Assembly: GCF_936927845.1 (NCBI RefSeq)
Contig: NZ_CAKZHV010000068.1
Location: forward strand, 62,001-126,000
DNA: 64,000 nt
Direction: 5' to 3'
DNA from: an uncultured Sphingomonas sp.
Lineage (GTDB): Bacteria; Pseudomonadota; Alphaproteobacteria; Sphingomonadales; Sphingomonadaceae
The notes beneath the pieces are model-generated. The model saw nothing but the letters and a program-made list of their open reading frames with translations, did not search any database and was not told the origin of the DNA. The position numbers and the translations under genes are program-made. Shown piece by piece: positions 15,802 to 24,348 of the stretch. Every line of letters begins with the position of its first letter. Positions within the stretch are counted from its first letter, which is position 1.

Positions 15802-17216
15802 CGGGCGTACTCGCCGAGGCCGCGCGCAACCAGCTCTTCGTTGGAGAGGCGGGGACCACGCTTGAGCCTGCTGTTGCCGAGCGTACGACGGTCCAGCTTC
15901 TGACCGGATGAAGCCGGGGAGGATGCCTTGAACACGCCGGCCGACTGAGCTGTGCGAGCCGGCTCGTTGTTGTTGCGCTTGGTATGGTGCGGCTGAACCT
16001 GCTGGATGGTGCGCGCTAGTGCCAGCGCTGCGTCGAGATGCTTGTTGTCGACCACAGCAGCCTGGTTCACGCGGCGCATCTTGTCGAACATGCGATAGGG
16101 TAGGGCCGTGCCCTCATGCTGGATCTCAAGCCGGCCATCCGGGTACTCGCACACGTCCACCTTCTTGCGCGCGAGCGCCTGCGAGGCAGGGGAGGGCTCC
16201 AGGATGAACATGGCCTTGTTGTAGTGCAGGGTGAGGGCGCCGGTGACGGTGCGCTGCTCCCGCCACACCAGCTCCGCCTCCAGGTCTTCGTGGATGGCCA
16301 GCGGCCGGTGCAGGTCGCGCGGGTCGAACGGCGCCTTGGCGAACCTACGATTGTGCTGCGCCATGTAGGAGGGGAGGAAGGCGTTGGCTTGGTCGATGGT
16401 GGAGATGCGCTGTAGCCGCATCGCCTTGACCAGACGGTCCTGCAGCGTCGCGTTGACGCGCTCGACGCGCCCCTTCGCCTGCGGCGAGTTCGCGCAGATC
16501 AGCTCGATGTTGAGCCGGTCCAACGCACGGCCGAGGTGGGTCATGCCGTCGCCCTTCGCCGAGGCCGTGTTGTTGCGGAAGGCGCTGTGCTTGTCGGTGT
16601 AGAAGGCCACCGGCTTGCCGTGCCGCTCGAGGTAGGTCCTCGTCGCGCGCATGTAGGAAAAGGTGCTCTCGCTCTCGACCATCTCGACGTGCATAAGCTC
16701 GCTGGTGGCATCGTCGATGAAGACCAGGAGCGTGCATTGCGGACCGCGGCCCTCGAACCACCAGTGCTTGGAGCCGTCGACCTGGACGAGCTCGCCGCGG
16801 CAGTCACGCCGGTAGCGCGGCTGATACGGGCGAGGGCGCTTGGCCGCACGGTCCTGCCACAACCCGGCCTCCATCATGATGCGCCGCAGGGTCTCGCACG
16901 ACAGGCCGATGCCATGGCGCTCGGCGAGGTACTCGCGCGCCAGCGTCGGTCCGAAGTCGGCGTAGTGCTCGCGCACCAGCGTGGCCACCTCGGCGCGGAA
17001 AGCGTCGCTGTAGCGTCGATTGCTCGGTCGTCCTCGCTTGCGCGACACCAGGCCGCTGGCGCCGTCCTGTCGCAGGCGGCCCAGCAGCCGGTACACCTGC
17101 CGCCTCGCAAGGCCGAGCAGCTCCATCGCGTCCGCAACCCGGATCTCGCCGCGGTCGAGCCGCATCAGCGTGTCGAACCGGGTGATCTCAGCAGCACTCA
17201 TCGCCAGCACCGTCAT
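15798..17216 (-). CDS. ISNCY-family transposase
   Basis: This 472-residue DDE transposase has an N-terminal helix-turn-helix (about 24-60, VADAMELLGLARRQVYRLL) and an integrase-type catalytic core. The likely triad is D147 (VDGSKHWW), D208 (YTDKHSAF) and E252 (QAKGRVER). Other family marks are CTLLVFIDDATS and YPDGRLEI. The frame is intact, so it could be active. Its stop overlaps the czcA stop on the other strand, so almost no non-coding DNA remains on that side. IS481-like elements share this fold, but the motifs fit the ISNCY group best. Confidence 0.9.
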   Translation of the reverse strand: MTVLAMSAAEITRFDTLMRLDRGEIRVADAMELLGLARRQVYRLLGRLRQDGASGLVSRKRGRPSNRRYSDAFRAEVATLVREHYADFGPTLAREYLAERHGIGLSCETLRRIMMEAGLWQDRAAKRPRPYQPRYRRDCRGELVQVDGSKHWWFEGRGPQCTLLVFIDDATSELMHVEMVESESTFSYMRATRTYLERHGKPVAFYTDKHSAFRNNTASAKGDGMTHLGRALDRLNIELICANSPQAKGRVERVNATLQDRLVKAMRLQRISTIDQANAFLPSYMAQHNRRFAKAPFDPRDLHRPLAIHEDLEAELVWREQRTVTGALTLHYNKAMFILEPSPASQALARKKVDVCEYPDGRLEIQHEGTALPYRMFDKMRRVNQAAVVDNKHLDAALALARTIQQVQPHHTKRNNNEPARTAQSAGVFKASSPASSGQKLDRRTLGNSRLKRGPRLSNEELVARGLGEYAR

Positions 17217-17280
17217 ACAATGCGCGTCCTCGTTGCCGAGAACGGCTATGACACCGGCGACCCGCCGATAGCACCGCAGA

Positions 17281-17323
17281 GTGCCATTTCTATCTAGCGG
17301 GCTGGTGCCATTTGTACTTAGCG
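17281..17323 (+). repeat. Subterminal direct repeats at the right end of the insertion sequence
   Basis: GTGCCATTTCTATCTAGCG (17281-17299) and GTGCCATTTGTACTTAGCG (17305-17323) are 19-base repeats with 24-base periodicity, inside the end upstream of the transposase start. Repeated motifs like this often serve as transposase binding sites. The opposite end has no copy. Confidence 0.75.
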
Positions 17324-17372
17324 CTTACAACGGGCAAAGTTGATAATAAACATTATGTAAAACATACGTACG

Positions 17373-17537
17373 TCAATCGAGTGCTGACACGACGAGCAGC
17401 GCGACGCCGAACACCAGAACCCACGCCGCCGCATAGCGAATAATCGTGCTTCCCGGCACGCGACGGGCCGCCAGCGCCGATATCGGCAGCACCAGCAGCA
17501 ACCCGATGAATAGTACCTGGAACACGCGATCGCTCAC
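17373..17537 (-). CDS. Small two-span membrane protein, 54 residues
   Basis: A short frame starts with GTG at 17537 and ends with TGA at 17373. The product begins MSDRVFQVLFIGLLLVLPIS and has two hydrophobic spans (about 6-23 and 34-51) separated by a basic loop (RRVPGSTIIR). The start overlaps the stop of the hydrolase gene (GTGA), and GGGAGCG lies upstream, so it reads as the last gene of the metG-tatD-hydrolase operon. Function is unknown. It is the first chromosomal gene next to the insertion sequence, 43 bases from its end, and could be a remnant of a longer gene. Confidence 0.62.
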   Translation of the reverse strand: MSDRVFQVLFIGLLLVLPISALAARRVPGSTIIRYAAAWVLVFGVALLVVSALD

Positions 17538-18298
17538 CAGTGACGCTCCCAGCCGTCATAACCGGGCTCCACCCCTGTCGGCAGCTCCGCGCACAGCGTC
17601 CGGTAATCCATCGACTGATCCATGTGGATCAGCACCGCCGCCTGCGGCTTCAGCGTGTCGATCCATCCGAGAACGGTCGGCAGATCGGCGTGCGACGGAT
17701 GCGGACGACGCCGCAACGCGTCTACGATCCACACGTCCAGCCCGGCGTAGAGCGCGTGCAGGTCACCAGTCATGCCGCTGATGTCGGTCGCATAGCCGAT
17801 CGCGACCGCCGCTCCCTCGAACCGGAGTCCCGCGGAGGTAATTGACCCGTGTGGCTGGTCGGCGACGCGCACACGGACGCTGCCGATCACGACCTCGTCG
17901 TCTAAGTGCCGCAGATCGACCGTCGGCGGGTAGCCGCCCGCACCCTCGAACACGTAGCCGAATTGTCGGCATAGTGCCGTCGCCGTCGAGGGTCTCGCGA
18001 ACCCCGGCACCGGATTTCCACGGGCGTGATAAACTTGCCGCAGGTCGTCGATGCCGAATACGTGATCGGCGTGCGCATGGGTCCAGATTACTGCATCGAC
18101 GACGCCCACGTCCGCCGCCAATAGCTGCTCGCGCATGTCGGGTCCGGTATCGACCAGGATGCGCGTGCCGTCATGCTCGATCAGGATCGACGCGCGGCTA
18201 CGTCGATTGCGCGGCTCCGTCGGATCGCAGGCACCCCAATCGTTGCCGATGCGCGGTACGCCCGAGGACGTGCCCGATCCTAGGATGCGGACTTTCAC
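17534..18298 (-). CDS. Metallo-beta-lactamase-fold hydrolase (PhnP-like)
   Basis: This 254-residue MBL-fold protein begins with GSGTSSGVPRIG. The metal-binding signature HAHADH is at about residues 74-79, with further ligands HG (about 148) and a late His in VLIHMD. The overall pattern fits the PhnP/RNase Z-like group of phosphodiesterases that cleave cyclic phosphate or related esters. In this position after tatD, alphaproteobacteria often carry an uncharacterised MBL hydrolase. It overlaps tatD by 4 bases at its start and a small membrane-protein gene at its stop. Substrate is not known. Confidence 0.85.
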   Translation of the reverse strand: MKVRILGSGTSSGVPRIGNDWGACDPTEPRNRRSRASILIEHDGTRILVDTGPDMREQLLAADVGVVDAVIWTHAHADHVFGIDDLRQVYHARGNPVPGFARPSTATALCRQFGYVFEGAGGYPPTVDLRHLDDEVVIGSVRVRVADQPHGSITSAGLRFEGAAVAIGYATDISGMTGDLHALYAGLDVWIVDALRRRPHPSHADLPTVLGWIDTLKPQAAVLIHMDQSMDYRTLCAELPTGVEPGYDGWERHW

Positions 18299-19083
18299 GC
18301 CCCTGCCCGCGCCTTTGTCTTGCTGAACAGCCGGTGGAAGTTATCGGCAGTATACGCCTGCAGATCCTCGACATTTTCGCCCCGCAGGCGGGCAAGGAAT
18401 TCAGCGGTGTCAGCGACGAAGGCTGGTTCCCCGGTCTTGCCGCGATGGGGAACGGGCGCGAGGAACGGCGCGTCCGTTTCGATCAGCAACCGCTCGCGCG
18501 GCAACCGCGCCGCGGTCACCTGCAAATCGCGCGCGTTCTTGAAAGTCACGATGCCCGAGATTGAAATGTACAAGCCGAAGTCGAGCGCCTTGTTCGCGAA
18601 CGTGCCACTGGCAGTGAAGCAGTGGATCACCCCGGTGTAGGCGCCATGCTTCATTTCGTCCTTGAGGATGCGGATCGTGTCGTCCTCCGCCTCACGCGTG
18701 TGGACGATGAGCGGAACGCGCGCGGCGCGTGCGGCCGCGATATGCGCGCGGAAGCTCGCCTGCTGGCGTGCACGGTCAGAATGGTCGTAGTAGTAATCGA
18801 GACCGCTCTCACCGATGCCGACGACGCGCGGGTGCGCGGCGCGCTCGACCAGCTTGGCCGTGTCGATGTGGGGATGCTGGTCGGCCTCGTGCGGGTGGAT
18901 GCCAACACTCGCCCAGACATCAGGCTCGCGTTCGGCGGTGGCGAGCACCTCGTCCCATTCGCTCTCGCGCGTCGAGATGTTGAGCATCGCAGTGACGCCG
19001 CGCGCGCGCGCGCGTTCGAGGATCGACGCCTGATCCTCCGCCAGGCCCTTGTAGTTCAGGTGGCAGTGACTGTCCGCGAGCAT
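18295..19083 (-). CDS. tatD: TatD-family metal-dependent hydrolase (DNase)
   Basis: This 262-residue TIM-barrel protein shows the TatD metal site: SHCHL (H6, H8), GIGESGLDY (catalytic Glu), VHTREAE, VIHCFTAS and IETDAPFLAP (terminal Asp). TatD proteins are Mg-dependent 3'-5' exonucleases linked to DNA repair and quality control; the name does not imply a role in protein export. Its start overlaps the metG stop (TGATG), and its stop overlaps the MBL gene, giving a tight metG-tatD-MBL unit. Confidence 0.93.
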   Translation of the reverse strand: MLADSHCHLNYKGLAEDQASILERARARGVTAMLNISTRESEWDEVLATAEREPDVWASVGIHPHEADQHPHIDTAKLVERAAHPRVVGIGESGLDYYYDHSDRARQQASFRAHIAAARAARVPLIVHTREAEDDTIRILKDEMKHGAYTGVIHCFTASGTFANKALDFGLYISISGIVTFKNARDLQVTAARLPRERLLIETDAPFLAPVPHRGKTGEPAFVADTAEFLARLRGENVEDLQAYTADNFHRLFSKTKARAGA

Positions 19084-20636
19084 CAGGCCGCCACCTCGGC
19101 GTCGGCCGGCAGTTCGAGGCGCGGAAATGCGGGCGTCGGCGCATTGAGGGTAAACGACGCGTCAACCATGCGCGCGTACCAGCCATCATCGTCGATCGCG
19201 GCATGCGAGCGATCGTCTGCCCCGAGCAGGTCGAGCACGTGCCCCGCGCCACGCGGGACCACCGGGAGGATCGCGATCGCGAGCATGCGGATCGCGCGGA
19301 CCAACGTACCGAGCACCGCGTGCATCCGCTCGGGATCGGTCTTGCGCAGCGTCCACGGCGCCTGCGCGTCGATATACTGGTTGCACGCGAACACGCCGCG
19401 CAACCATGCCTCGATTCCCTGGCTCAACATCAGATCGTCGAACGCCGTGCGCAGGCCCGCGCAGGCCACCACCATCTCCTCGATCAACTGCGCGTCGGCA
19501 TCCTCGGTCCGCCCCGCGTCAGGAAGCGTACCGCCCAGGTTCTTGGCGATGAACGACAGCGTGCGCTGCGCCAAGTTACCAAAAGCGTTGGCAAGTTCGG
19601 CATTGACGCGCGTCACGATCGCCTCGGCGGAATAGCTGCCGTCCTGCCCGAAACTGACCTCGCGCAAGAGGAAGTAGCGCAAGGCGTCGACCCCGAAAGC
19701 ATCGGCGAGCCCGAGCGGATCGACGACGTTGCCCAGACTCTTCGACATCTTCTCGCCGCGGTGAAGCAGGAAGCCATGTCCGAACACCGTTTTTGGCAGC
19801 GCGATGCCCGCCGACATCAGGAATGCGGGCCAATAGACCGCGTGGAAGCGGACGATGTCCTTGCCGATCAGGTGCAGGTCGGCGGGCCAGTACGGCATCT
19901 CGCCGTCCGGATAGCCGGCGCCGGTCAGGTAGTTGGTCAGCGCGTCGACCCAGACATACATGACGTGCCCGTCACTGTCGGGCACCGGCACGCCCCAATC
20001 GAAGGTCGTGCGCGACACCGACAGATCGGACAGGCCCCCTTCAACGAAGCGCATGATCTCGTTGCGACGGCTCTCAGGCCGGACAAAGTCGGGCTCGCGC
20101 GCGTAGAGATCGAGCAGCGGCTGCTGGTACTTGGATAGCCGGAAGAACCACGTTTCCTCCGCGGTCCAGGTGACCGGCGTGCCCTGCGGCGACAGCTTGA
20201 CCCCGCCCTCGCCCTCGACCAGCTCCTTTTCGTCGTAAAAGGCCTCGTCGCGGACCGAATACCATCCTTCGTAGCGATCGAGGTAGAGATCGCCCGCCTT
20301 CTCCATCGCGCGCCAGATCGCCTGGCTGGCGCGGTAATGATCGTCGTCGGTGGTGCGGATGAAGCGATCGTAACTTATCGCCAGCGTGTCGCACATCTGC
20401 TTGAAATGACCCGACATCTCTCCGGCGAAATCGCGCACGTCACGCCCCTGATCGCGCGCGGTCTGCGCCATCTTGAGCCCGTGTTCGTCGGTGCCGGTCT
20501 GGAAGCGCACGTCGCGCCCGGCCTGGCGCTGAAAACGCGCGATCGCATCGGCGGCGATCGCTTCGTACGCGTGGCCGATGTGCGGACGGCCGTTGGGGTA
20601 GCTGATCGCGGTGGTGATGTAGAAGGGCTGGCCCAT
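19083..20636 (-). CDS. metG: Methionyl-tRNA synthetase
   Basis: This 517-residue class I synthetase charges tRNA-Met. The HIGH motif appears as PHIGHAYEA (about residues 18-26), and KMSKSLGN lies near residue 297. The central WAEETWFF/W-rich segment and the alpha-helical anticodon domain follow. There is no C-terminal tRNA-binding (EMAP-like) dimer domain, so it is the short form. It lies between holB and tatD in one minus-strand run, 9 bases after holB. Confidence 0.96.
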   Translation of the reverse strand: MGQPFYITTAISYPNGRPHIGHAYEAIAADAIARFQRQAGRDVRFQTGTDEHGLKMAQTARDQGRDVRDFAGEMSGHFKQMCDTLAISYDRFIRTTDDDHYRASQAIWRAMEKAGDLYLDRYEGWYSVRDEAFYDEKELVEGEGGVKLSPQGTPVTWTAEETWFFRLSKYQQPLLDLYAREPDFVRPESRRNEIMRFVEGGLSDLSVSRTTFDWGVPVPDSDGHVMYVWVDALTNYLTGAGYPDGEMPYWPADLHLIGKDIVRFHAVYWPAFLMSAGIALPKTVFGHGFLLHRGEKMSKSLGNVVDPLGLADAFGVDALRYFLLREVSFGQDGSYSAEAIVTRVNAELANAFGNLAQRTLSFIAKNLGGTLPDAGRTEDADAQLIEEMVVACAGLRTAFDDLMLSQGIEAWLRGVFACNQYIDAQAPWTLRKTDPERMHAVLGTLVRAIRMLAIAILPVVPRGAGHVLDLLGADDRSHAAIDDDGWYARMVDASFTLNAPTPAFPRLELPADAEVAA

Positions 20637-20645
20637 CCCCGGCTC

Positions 20646-21695
20646 CTAGCGGCGCGCTCGACGTAAGTCAGCCCCGTCTTGCGTGTCACCTTCGCCGGCG
20701 AGGCGCGCCACCAGCCCGGCGAGTTCGAGCACGGTGCCACCGGCGTCGAGCGACAGCCCGCGCGCCGCCCCCGCCACGTCGCGTGCCTGCGTGTAAGCAT
20801 CCAGTGCTACCTGAAGCGCGACACCGCGGCGATCCTGCGCTGCCTCGGCGATGACGCCGGGTACCCGGTCGAGGAACGCCTCGTACCGCGGCTGCGCGGC
20901 CTTTAGGCTCAGCGACTTGGCGAGCTTGGCGCGGCGGCTGGTGGTCGGATCGCCGTCACGCGCGATCGCGTTGAGCGCTTCGTCGATGTCGCTCAGCTCT
21001 AGCTCGGCGTAGCGCAGCGCACGTCCCGGCGACCCGGCGCCCACGCGTACCAGTGCCGCGATGTCGTCTCCGCTCGCCTCGGGCAGCGCCTGCATGAGCG
21101 CCGCGCGCATGGCCTGATCGTCGAGCGGCTCCAGTCGCAGCAGGCGGCAGCGCGAACGGATCGTCGGCAGCAATCTGCCGGGCGCGTGGCTGACGAGCAG
21201 GAAGATCGTGCCCGCGGGCGGCTCCTCCAGGCTCTTGAGCAGCGCGTTCGATGCACCCGGCCGTTCCAATTCGTCGGCACTGTCGATGACGATGACGCGC
21301 CGCGGCGACATGGACGCCATCGTGCCCAGGAACGGAGCCAGCGCGCGAACCTGATCGATCGTGATCGAGCGCGCGAGCTCGCCGTCCTTGCCGTCCTTCT
21401 TGGGCAAGCGACGCAGCTCGCGATAATCGGGGTGCGCACCCGCCGCGAGCAACGCGGCGGTGCGGTGCTGCGCCGGCAATGCAAGGCGCGACGGCAAGAC
21501 GCCGGGTTCGACCCCCTCGGCGAGCAGCCGCGCGGCGACGGCACGCGCGAAGGTCGCCTTGCCGATCCCCGGCGGTCCCGTGATCAGCCAGGCGTGATGG
21601 AGCGCACCGCCGCGCATCGCCGCGAGCAGCGCCTCGGCGGCGGCATCGTGCCCGTAGAGCGACGCTGCATCGTCCACCTGCGCTACGCCAGCCAT
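20646..21695 (-). CDS. holB: DNA polymerase III delta-prime subunit
   Basis: This 349-residue AAA+ clamp-loader subunit contains a P-loop-like GPPGIGKATFARA (about residues 40-52), the segment IDQVRALAPFL (about 117-127) and the sensor region VIVIDSADELERPGASNALLKSLEEPP. It loads the beta clamp onto primed DNA. Start 21695 overlaps the 3' end of tmk by 13 bases, the common tmk-holB pairing that links nucleotide supply with replication. Confidence 0.92.
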   Translation of the reverse strand: MAGVAQVDDAASLYGHDAAAEALLAAMRGGALHHAWLITGPPGIGKATFARAVAARLLAEGVEPGVLPSRLALPAQHRTAALLAAGAHPDYRELRRLPKKDGKDGELARSITIDQVRALAPFLGTMASMSPRRVIVIDSADELERPGASNALLKSLEEPPAGTIFLLVSHAPGRLLPTIRSRCRLLRLEPLDDQAMRAALMQALPEASGDDIAALVRVGAGSPGRALRYAELELSDIDEALNAIARDGDPTTSRRAKLAKSLSLKAAQPRYEAFLDRVPGVIAEAAQDRRGVALQVALDAYTQARDVAGAARGLSLDAGGTVLELAGLVARLAGEGDTQDGADLRRARR

Positions 21696-22309
21696 GGCGC
21701 GAGATCGGCGAGGATCGCGGCGGTCACGTCCTCCGGAGCAGCGGTCGCGTCAATGCGACGGACGCGCGCGGGCTCCTGCATGGCGATGCGGTCGAACGCG
21801 GCGGCGACCGCATCATGGAACGTCGCGTCGCGCGCGGCGAAGCGATCCGCGCCGGCACCGTCGCGCGCGACCGTGCGCTGCGCGCCCATTTCGCTGGGCA
21901 ACGTCAGCACATAGGTTCGGTCGGGCAACAGCCCAGCCGACCCGAAGGCGTGGAGTGCGAGCACATCGTCATCGGCAATCCCGCCCGCTGCACCTTGGTA
22001 GGCACGCGACGAGTCGAGATAGCGGTCGCAGATCACCCATTCGCCGCGTTCGATTGCGGGCCGGATCACCTTCTCGACATGGTCGGCGCGCGCGGCGGCA
22101 AACAGCAACGCCTCGCTGCGCGCGCTCCAACGTCCAGCTTCGCCGTGCATCAGCAGCGCGCGGATCGCCTCCGCGCCTTCGCTGCCGCCGGGTTCGCGCG
22201 TAATTCGGGCCGTGAGCCCACGCGCCTGCAACGCGGCGGCGAGCGCGCGGACCTGGGTCGACTTGCCCGCCCCCTCGCCTCCTTCCAGGCTCAGGAAGCG
22301 TCCGCGCAT
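21683..22309 (-). CDS. tmk: Thymidylate kinase
   Basis: This 208-residue kinase converts dTMP to dTDP with ATP. The P-loop is EGGEGAGKSTQ (about residues 9-19), the substrate motif is DRYLDSSRAYQG (about 93-104), and a LID segment with Arg residues (QRTVARDGAGADRF) follows. Start 22309 (MRGRFLSLEGGEGAGK) puts the P-loop at the usual distance; open frame further upstream is not conserved. The ATG touches the dacA stop. Confidence 0.95.
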   Translation of the reverse strand: MRGRFLSLEGGEGAGKSTQVRALAAALQARGLTARITREPGGSEGAEAIRALLMHGEAGRWSARSEALLFAAARADHVEKVIRPAIERGEWVICDRYLDSSRAYQGAAGGIADDDVLALHAFGSAGLLPDRTYVLTLPSEMGAQRTVARDGAGADRFAARDATFHDAVAAAFDRIAMQEPARVRRIDATAAPEDVTAAILADLAPWLA

Positions 22310-23490
22310 TATCCGAACATGCCGGTCAGGCCGTGCCACGCGCGGCGGAAGAAGCCGGCCTCGCCGACGTCGTTCGCGGCGTTGAGCGGGGTGATCTGCT
22401 GCGGCAGGCCGGAGGCGTTGACAACCAGGTCCGCAACGTGCGTGCCTGCCTTGATCGGAGCCTTGAGCGGACCCTGGTAGACGATCTTGCCCGTTACCGC
22501 CGGGCTCGTTCCGGCGGGCAACGATACTGCGACTGCCCGCGGCGCGACCAGGTCGACCGAAGTCGTATCGCCCATCTGCACGTCGGCCTGGCCCACCACG
22601 CGACCAGCCTTCACCACCGGCTTCGACTGCCAGGCGCGGAAGCCCCAATCCATGAAGCGCACCGATTCGGACGCGCGCTGATTGAAGCTGGTAAGTCCCG
22701 CCAGCACCATCACCAGCCGGCGACCATTCTGCTCCGCCGAGCCGGTGAAGCCATAGCCCGCCTCCTCGGTGTGACCGGTCTTCAACCCGTCGGCGCCCGC
22801 GACGCGGCCGAGCAGCGGATCGCGGTTCGCTTGGGTGATCTGGCTGCCACCCATCGTCTTGCCCCAGGTGAAATCCCGGCGCGAATAGAATTGCTTGTAG
22901 AGCTTCGGGTGCTCCTCGATCGTCGCGGCCGCGAGCTTGGCGAGGTCGCGCGCGGTGACGTAGGTGACGCCGTTGTCGGGCCAGCCGTTCGACGTACCGA
23001 AGTGGCTGTTGGTGAGGCCCAGTTTCTTCGCATTCTCATTCATGCGATCGACGAAGGCGGGCTCGGTACCCGACAATCCTTCGGCCAGCACCACGCAGGC
23101 GTCGTTGCCGCTCAGCGTGACGATGCCGTAGAGCAGGTTGGCGACCGAGACGCGCTCACCCGCCGCCAGGAACATGGTCGAACCTGCCGCGGGTCCGTGC
23201 CACTTCTGCCACGTCTCCGGGCGCACCTCCAATTCCTGGTCAAGCCGGATGTCGCCTTTGCGCAGCATCTCGAACGCGGTGTAGACCGTCATCATCTTCG
23301 CCATCGATGCGGGCGGCATGCGACGATCGGCATCCTTCGCGAACAGCACCGCGCCCGACGACAAGTCTTCCATGAAGGCGACCGGCGCAGGCGTGTCGAA
23401 TTGCGGCGCGGACGGCGCCTGCGCGGCGACCGGATAGGCCGCGGCGACGAGAACGGCGGGGACCGCGAGCGCGGTTAGGAACTTGGACAT
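22309..23490 (-). CDS. dacA: D-alanyl-D-alanine carboxypeptidase (penicillin-binding protein 5/6 type)
   Basis: This 393-residue serine peptidase trims the terminal D-alanine of peptidoglycan pentapeptides. Signal peptide: residues 1-24 (ending VAAQA). Active-site motifs are complete: SMAK (S62-K65), SGN at about 125 and KTG at about 228. A C-terminal PBP5-type beta domain (about 290-370) is followed by WHGLTGMFG, a short amphipathic tail that probably touches the inner membrane. Start 23490 (MSKFLTALAV) gives a clean signal; an upstream GTG-type extension is unlikely. Confidence 0.94.
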   Translation of the reverse strand: MSKFLTALAVPAVLVAAAYPVAAQAPSAPQFDTPAPVAFMEDLSSGAVLFAKDADRRMPPASMAKMMTVYTAFEMLRKGDIRLDQELEVRPETWQKWHGPAAGSTMFLAAGERVSVANLLYGIVTLSGNDACVVLAEGLSGTEPAFVDRMNENAKKLGLTNSHFGTSNGWPDNGVTYVTARDLAKLAAATIEEHPKLYKQFYSRRDFTWGKTMGGSQITQANRDPLLGRVAGADGLKTGHTEEAGYGFTGSAEQNGRRLVMVLAGLTSFNQRASESVRFMDWGFRAWQSKPVVKAGRVVGQADVQMGDTTSVDLVAPRAVAVSLPAGTSPAVTGKIVYQGPLKAPIKAGTHVADLVVNASGLPQQITPLNAANDVGEAGFFRRAWHGLTGMFG

Positions 23491-23529
23491 GGACGCACTT
23501 TCCACTTGGGGCCGCACTCGCGCGGTCGT

Positions 23530-24348
23530 TCAAGGAGCAGGGATGATCGAAGCGCCACCATAACCACGCGAAACCGCGGCGTCACGTGCGCGCTGCGCCG
23601 CGGTGCGATCGGCGAACGGGCCGAGCCGGACGCGCCACAGCCCCGCCGCCTGCTCGACATATCCGCCGAGCGCACGCGCGGTTGCACGGGCGCGCGCTTC
23701 GTCGCGCAGGGCAGCCACCTGCACGAGCGGCCCGGTCACGCGGACCGGTGGCCGCCCGGCCGTCGCGATCGTTTTCGGTTTGGTCGCGACCGCGGTGATC
23801 TTGGGCGCGGCTGCTGGCGCGGCGACCTTGGGTCGAACTGCACCGGGAACCTTTACGACAACCGATCGGGTCTCGCTCTGCACCGCCGCTCGCCCAGATG
23901 CTTGGCGGCGAAGCGCACGGAGCAGCGCGTCCGGCGCGGGAAGGCGCGGTGAAGCGCTGGTTCCGGCGCGCAGCGCGGCAAGGTCGGCAGCACTCGGCTG
24001 GATGCTGCGCACCCGCACTGTATCGTTACCGCTCGACAGGCCGAGTGCGTGCGCAGCCGCGGCCGAGAGGATGATCTCGGCGTTGCTGGGTCCCGCCGGC
24101 CGTGCCGTCACCTGCACGAGCGTGATCTGCCCATTGTCGAGCGCGGTGACCTCCGCCACCGATCCGAGCGGTAGCTGCGCGTGTGCGGCGGTGAACGTTG
24201 TGCCCTCGCCGGTGGTGGCTCGCCCGACATGGTCGTACGCACCGGCATCGCCATTGCCCGCCGTGCCGCGTGGTCCGGAAATCGCGGCGTCGGGCTGCTG
24301 CGCTGCGAGCAGCAGCGGCGTGAGCAGCAGGCTAGCGCGCGATTTCAT
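23530..24348 (-). CDS. SPOR-domain protein with degenerate RlpA-like domain
   Basis: This 272-residue secreted protein has an RlpA-like double-psi barrel (about 36-115) and a C-terminal SPOR domain (about 202-272, VQVAALRDEARARATARAL to VRLGPFADRTAAQRARDAA). SPOR domains bind denuded glycan at the division site. The barrel keeps FTAAHAQLPLGS and the LSAAAAHALGL helix, but the NDRGP loop of catalytic RlpA is replaced by TARPAGP (81-87), so lytic activity may be lost. It overlaps the lytic transglycosylase gene by 17 bases and lies upstream of dacA, placing it in a cell-wall group. A structural septal role is more likely than glycan cleavage. Confidence 0.82.
   Translation of the reverse strand: MKSRASLLLTPLLLAAQQPDAAISGPRGTAGNGDAGAYDHVGRATTGEGTTFTAAHAQLPLGSVAEVTALDNGQITLVQVTARPAGPSNAEIILSAAAAHALGLSSGNDTVRVRSIQPSAADLAALRAGTSASPRLPAPDALLRALRRQASGRAAVQSETRSVVVKVPGAVRPKVAAPAAAPKITAVATKPKTIATAGRPPVRVTGPLVQVAALRDEARARATARALGGYVEQAAGLWRVRLGPFADRTAAQRARDAAVSRGYGGASIIPAP

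Larger units (their letters stand above)
15783..17329. mobile_element. ISNCY-type insertion sequence at the edge of the metal-resistance block
   Basis: The element holds one minus-strand transposase and lies directly after czcA. A possible imperfect terminal repeat is TGTCGGCTCT at 15783 against TGTAAGCGCT read inward from 17329 (7 of 10 bases). The right end also has two direct repeats (17281-17323) with no counterpart at the left. No flanking target duplication is visible, so the left boundary is uncertain and the element may have taken part in a rearrangement. It separates the metal genes from core chromosomal genes. Confidence 0.6.

Noticed and set aside
18950..19025. Alternating CG stretch (cgcgcgcgcgcg) as a Z-DNA or regulatory element
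   Set aside because: It lies within tatD and encodes ordinary Ala/Arg codons; such runs are frequent in this high-G+C DNA.
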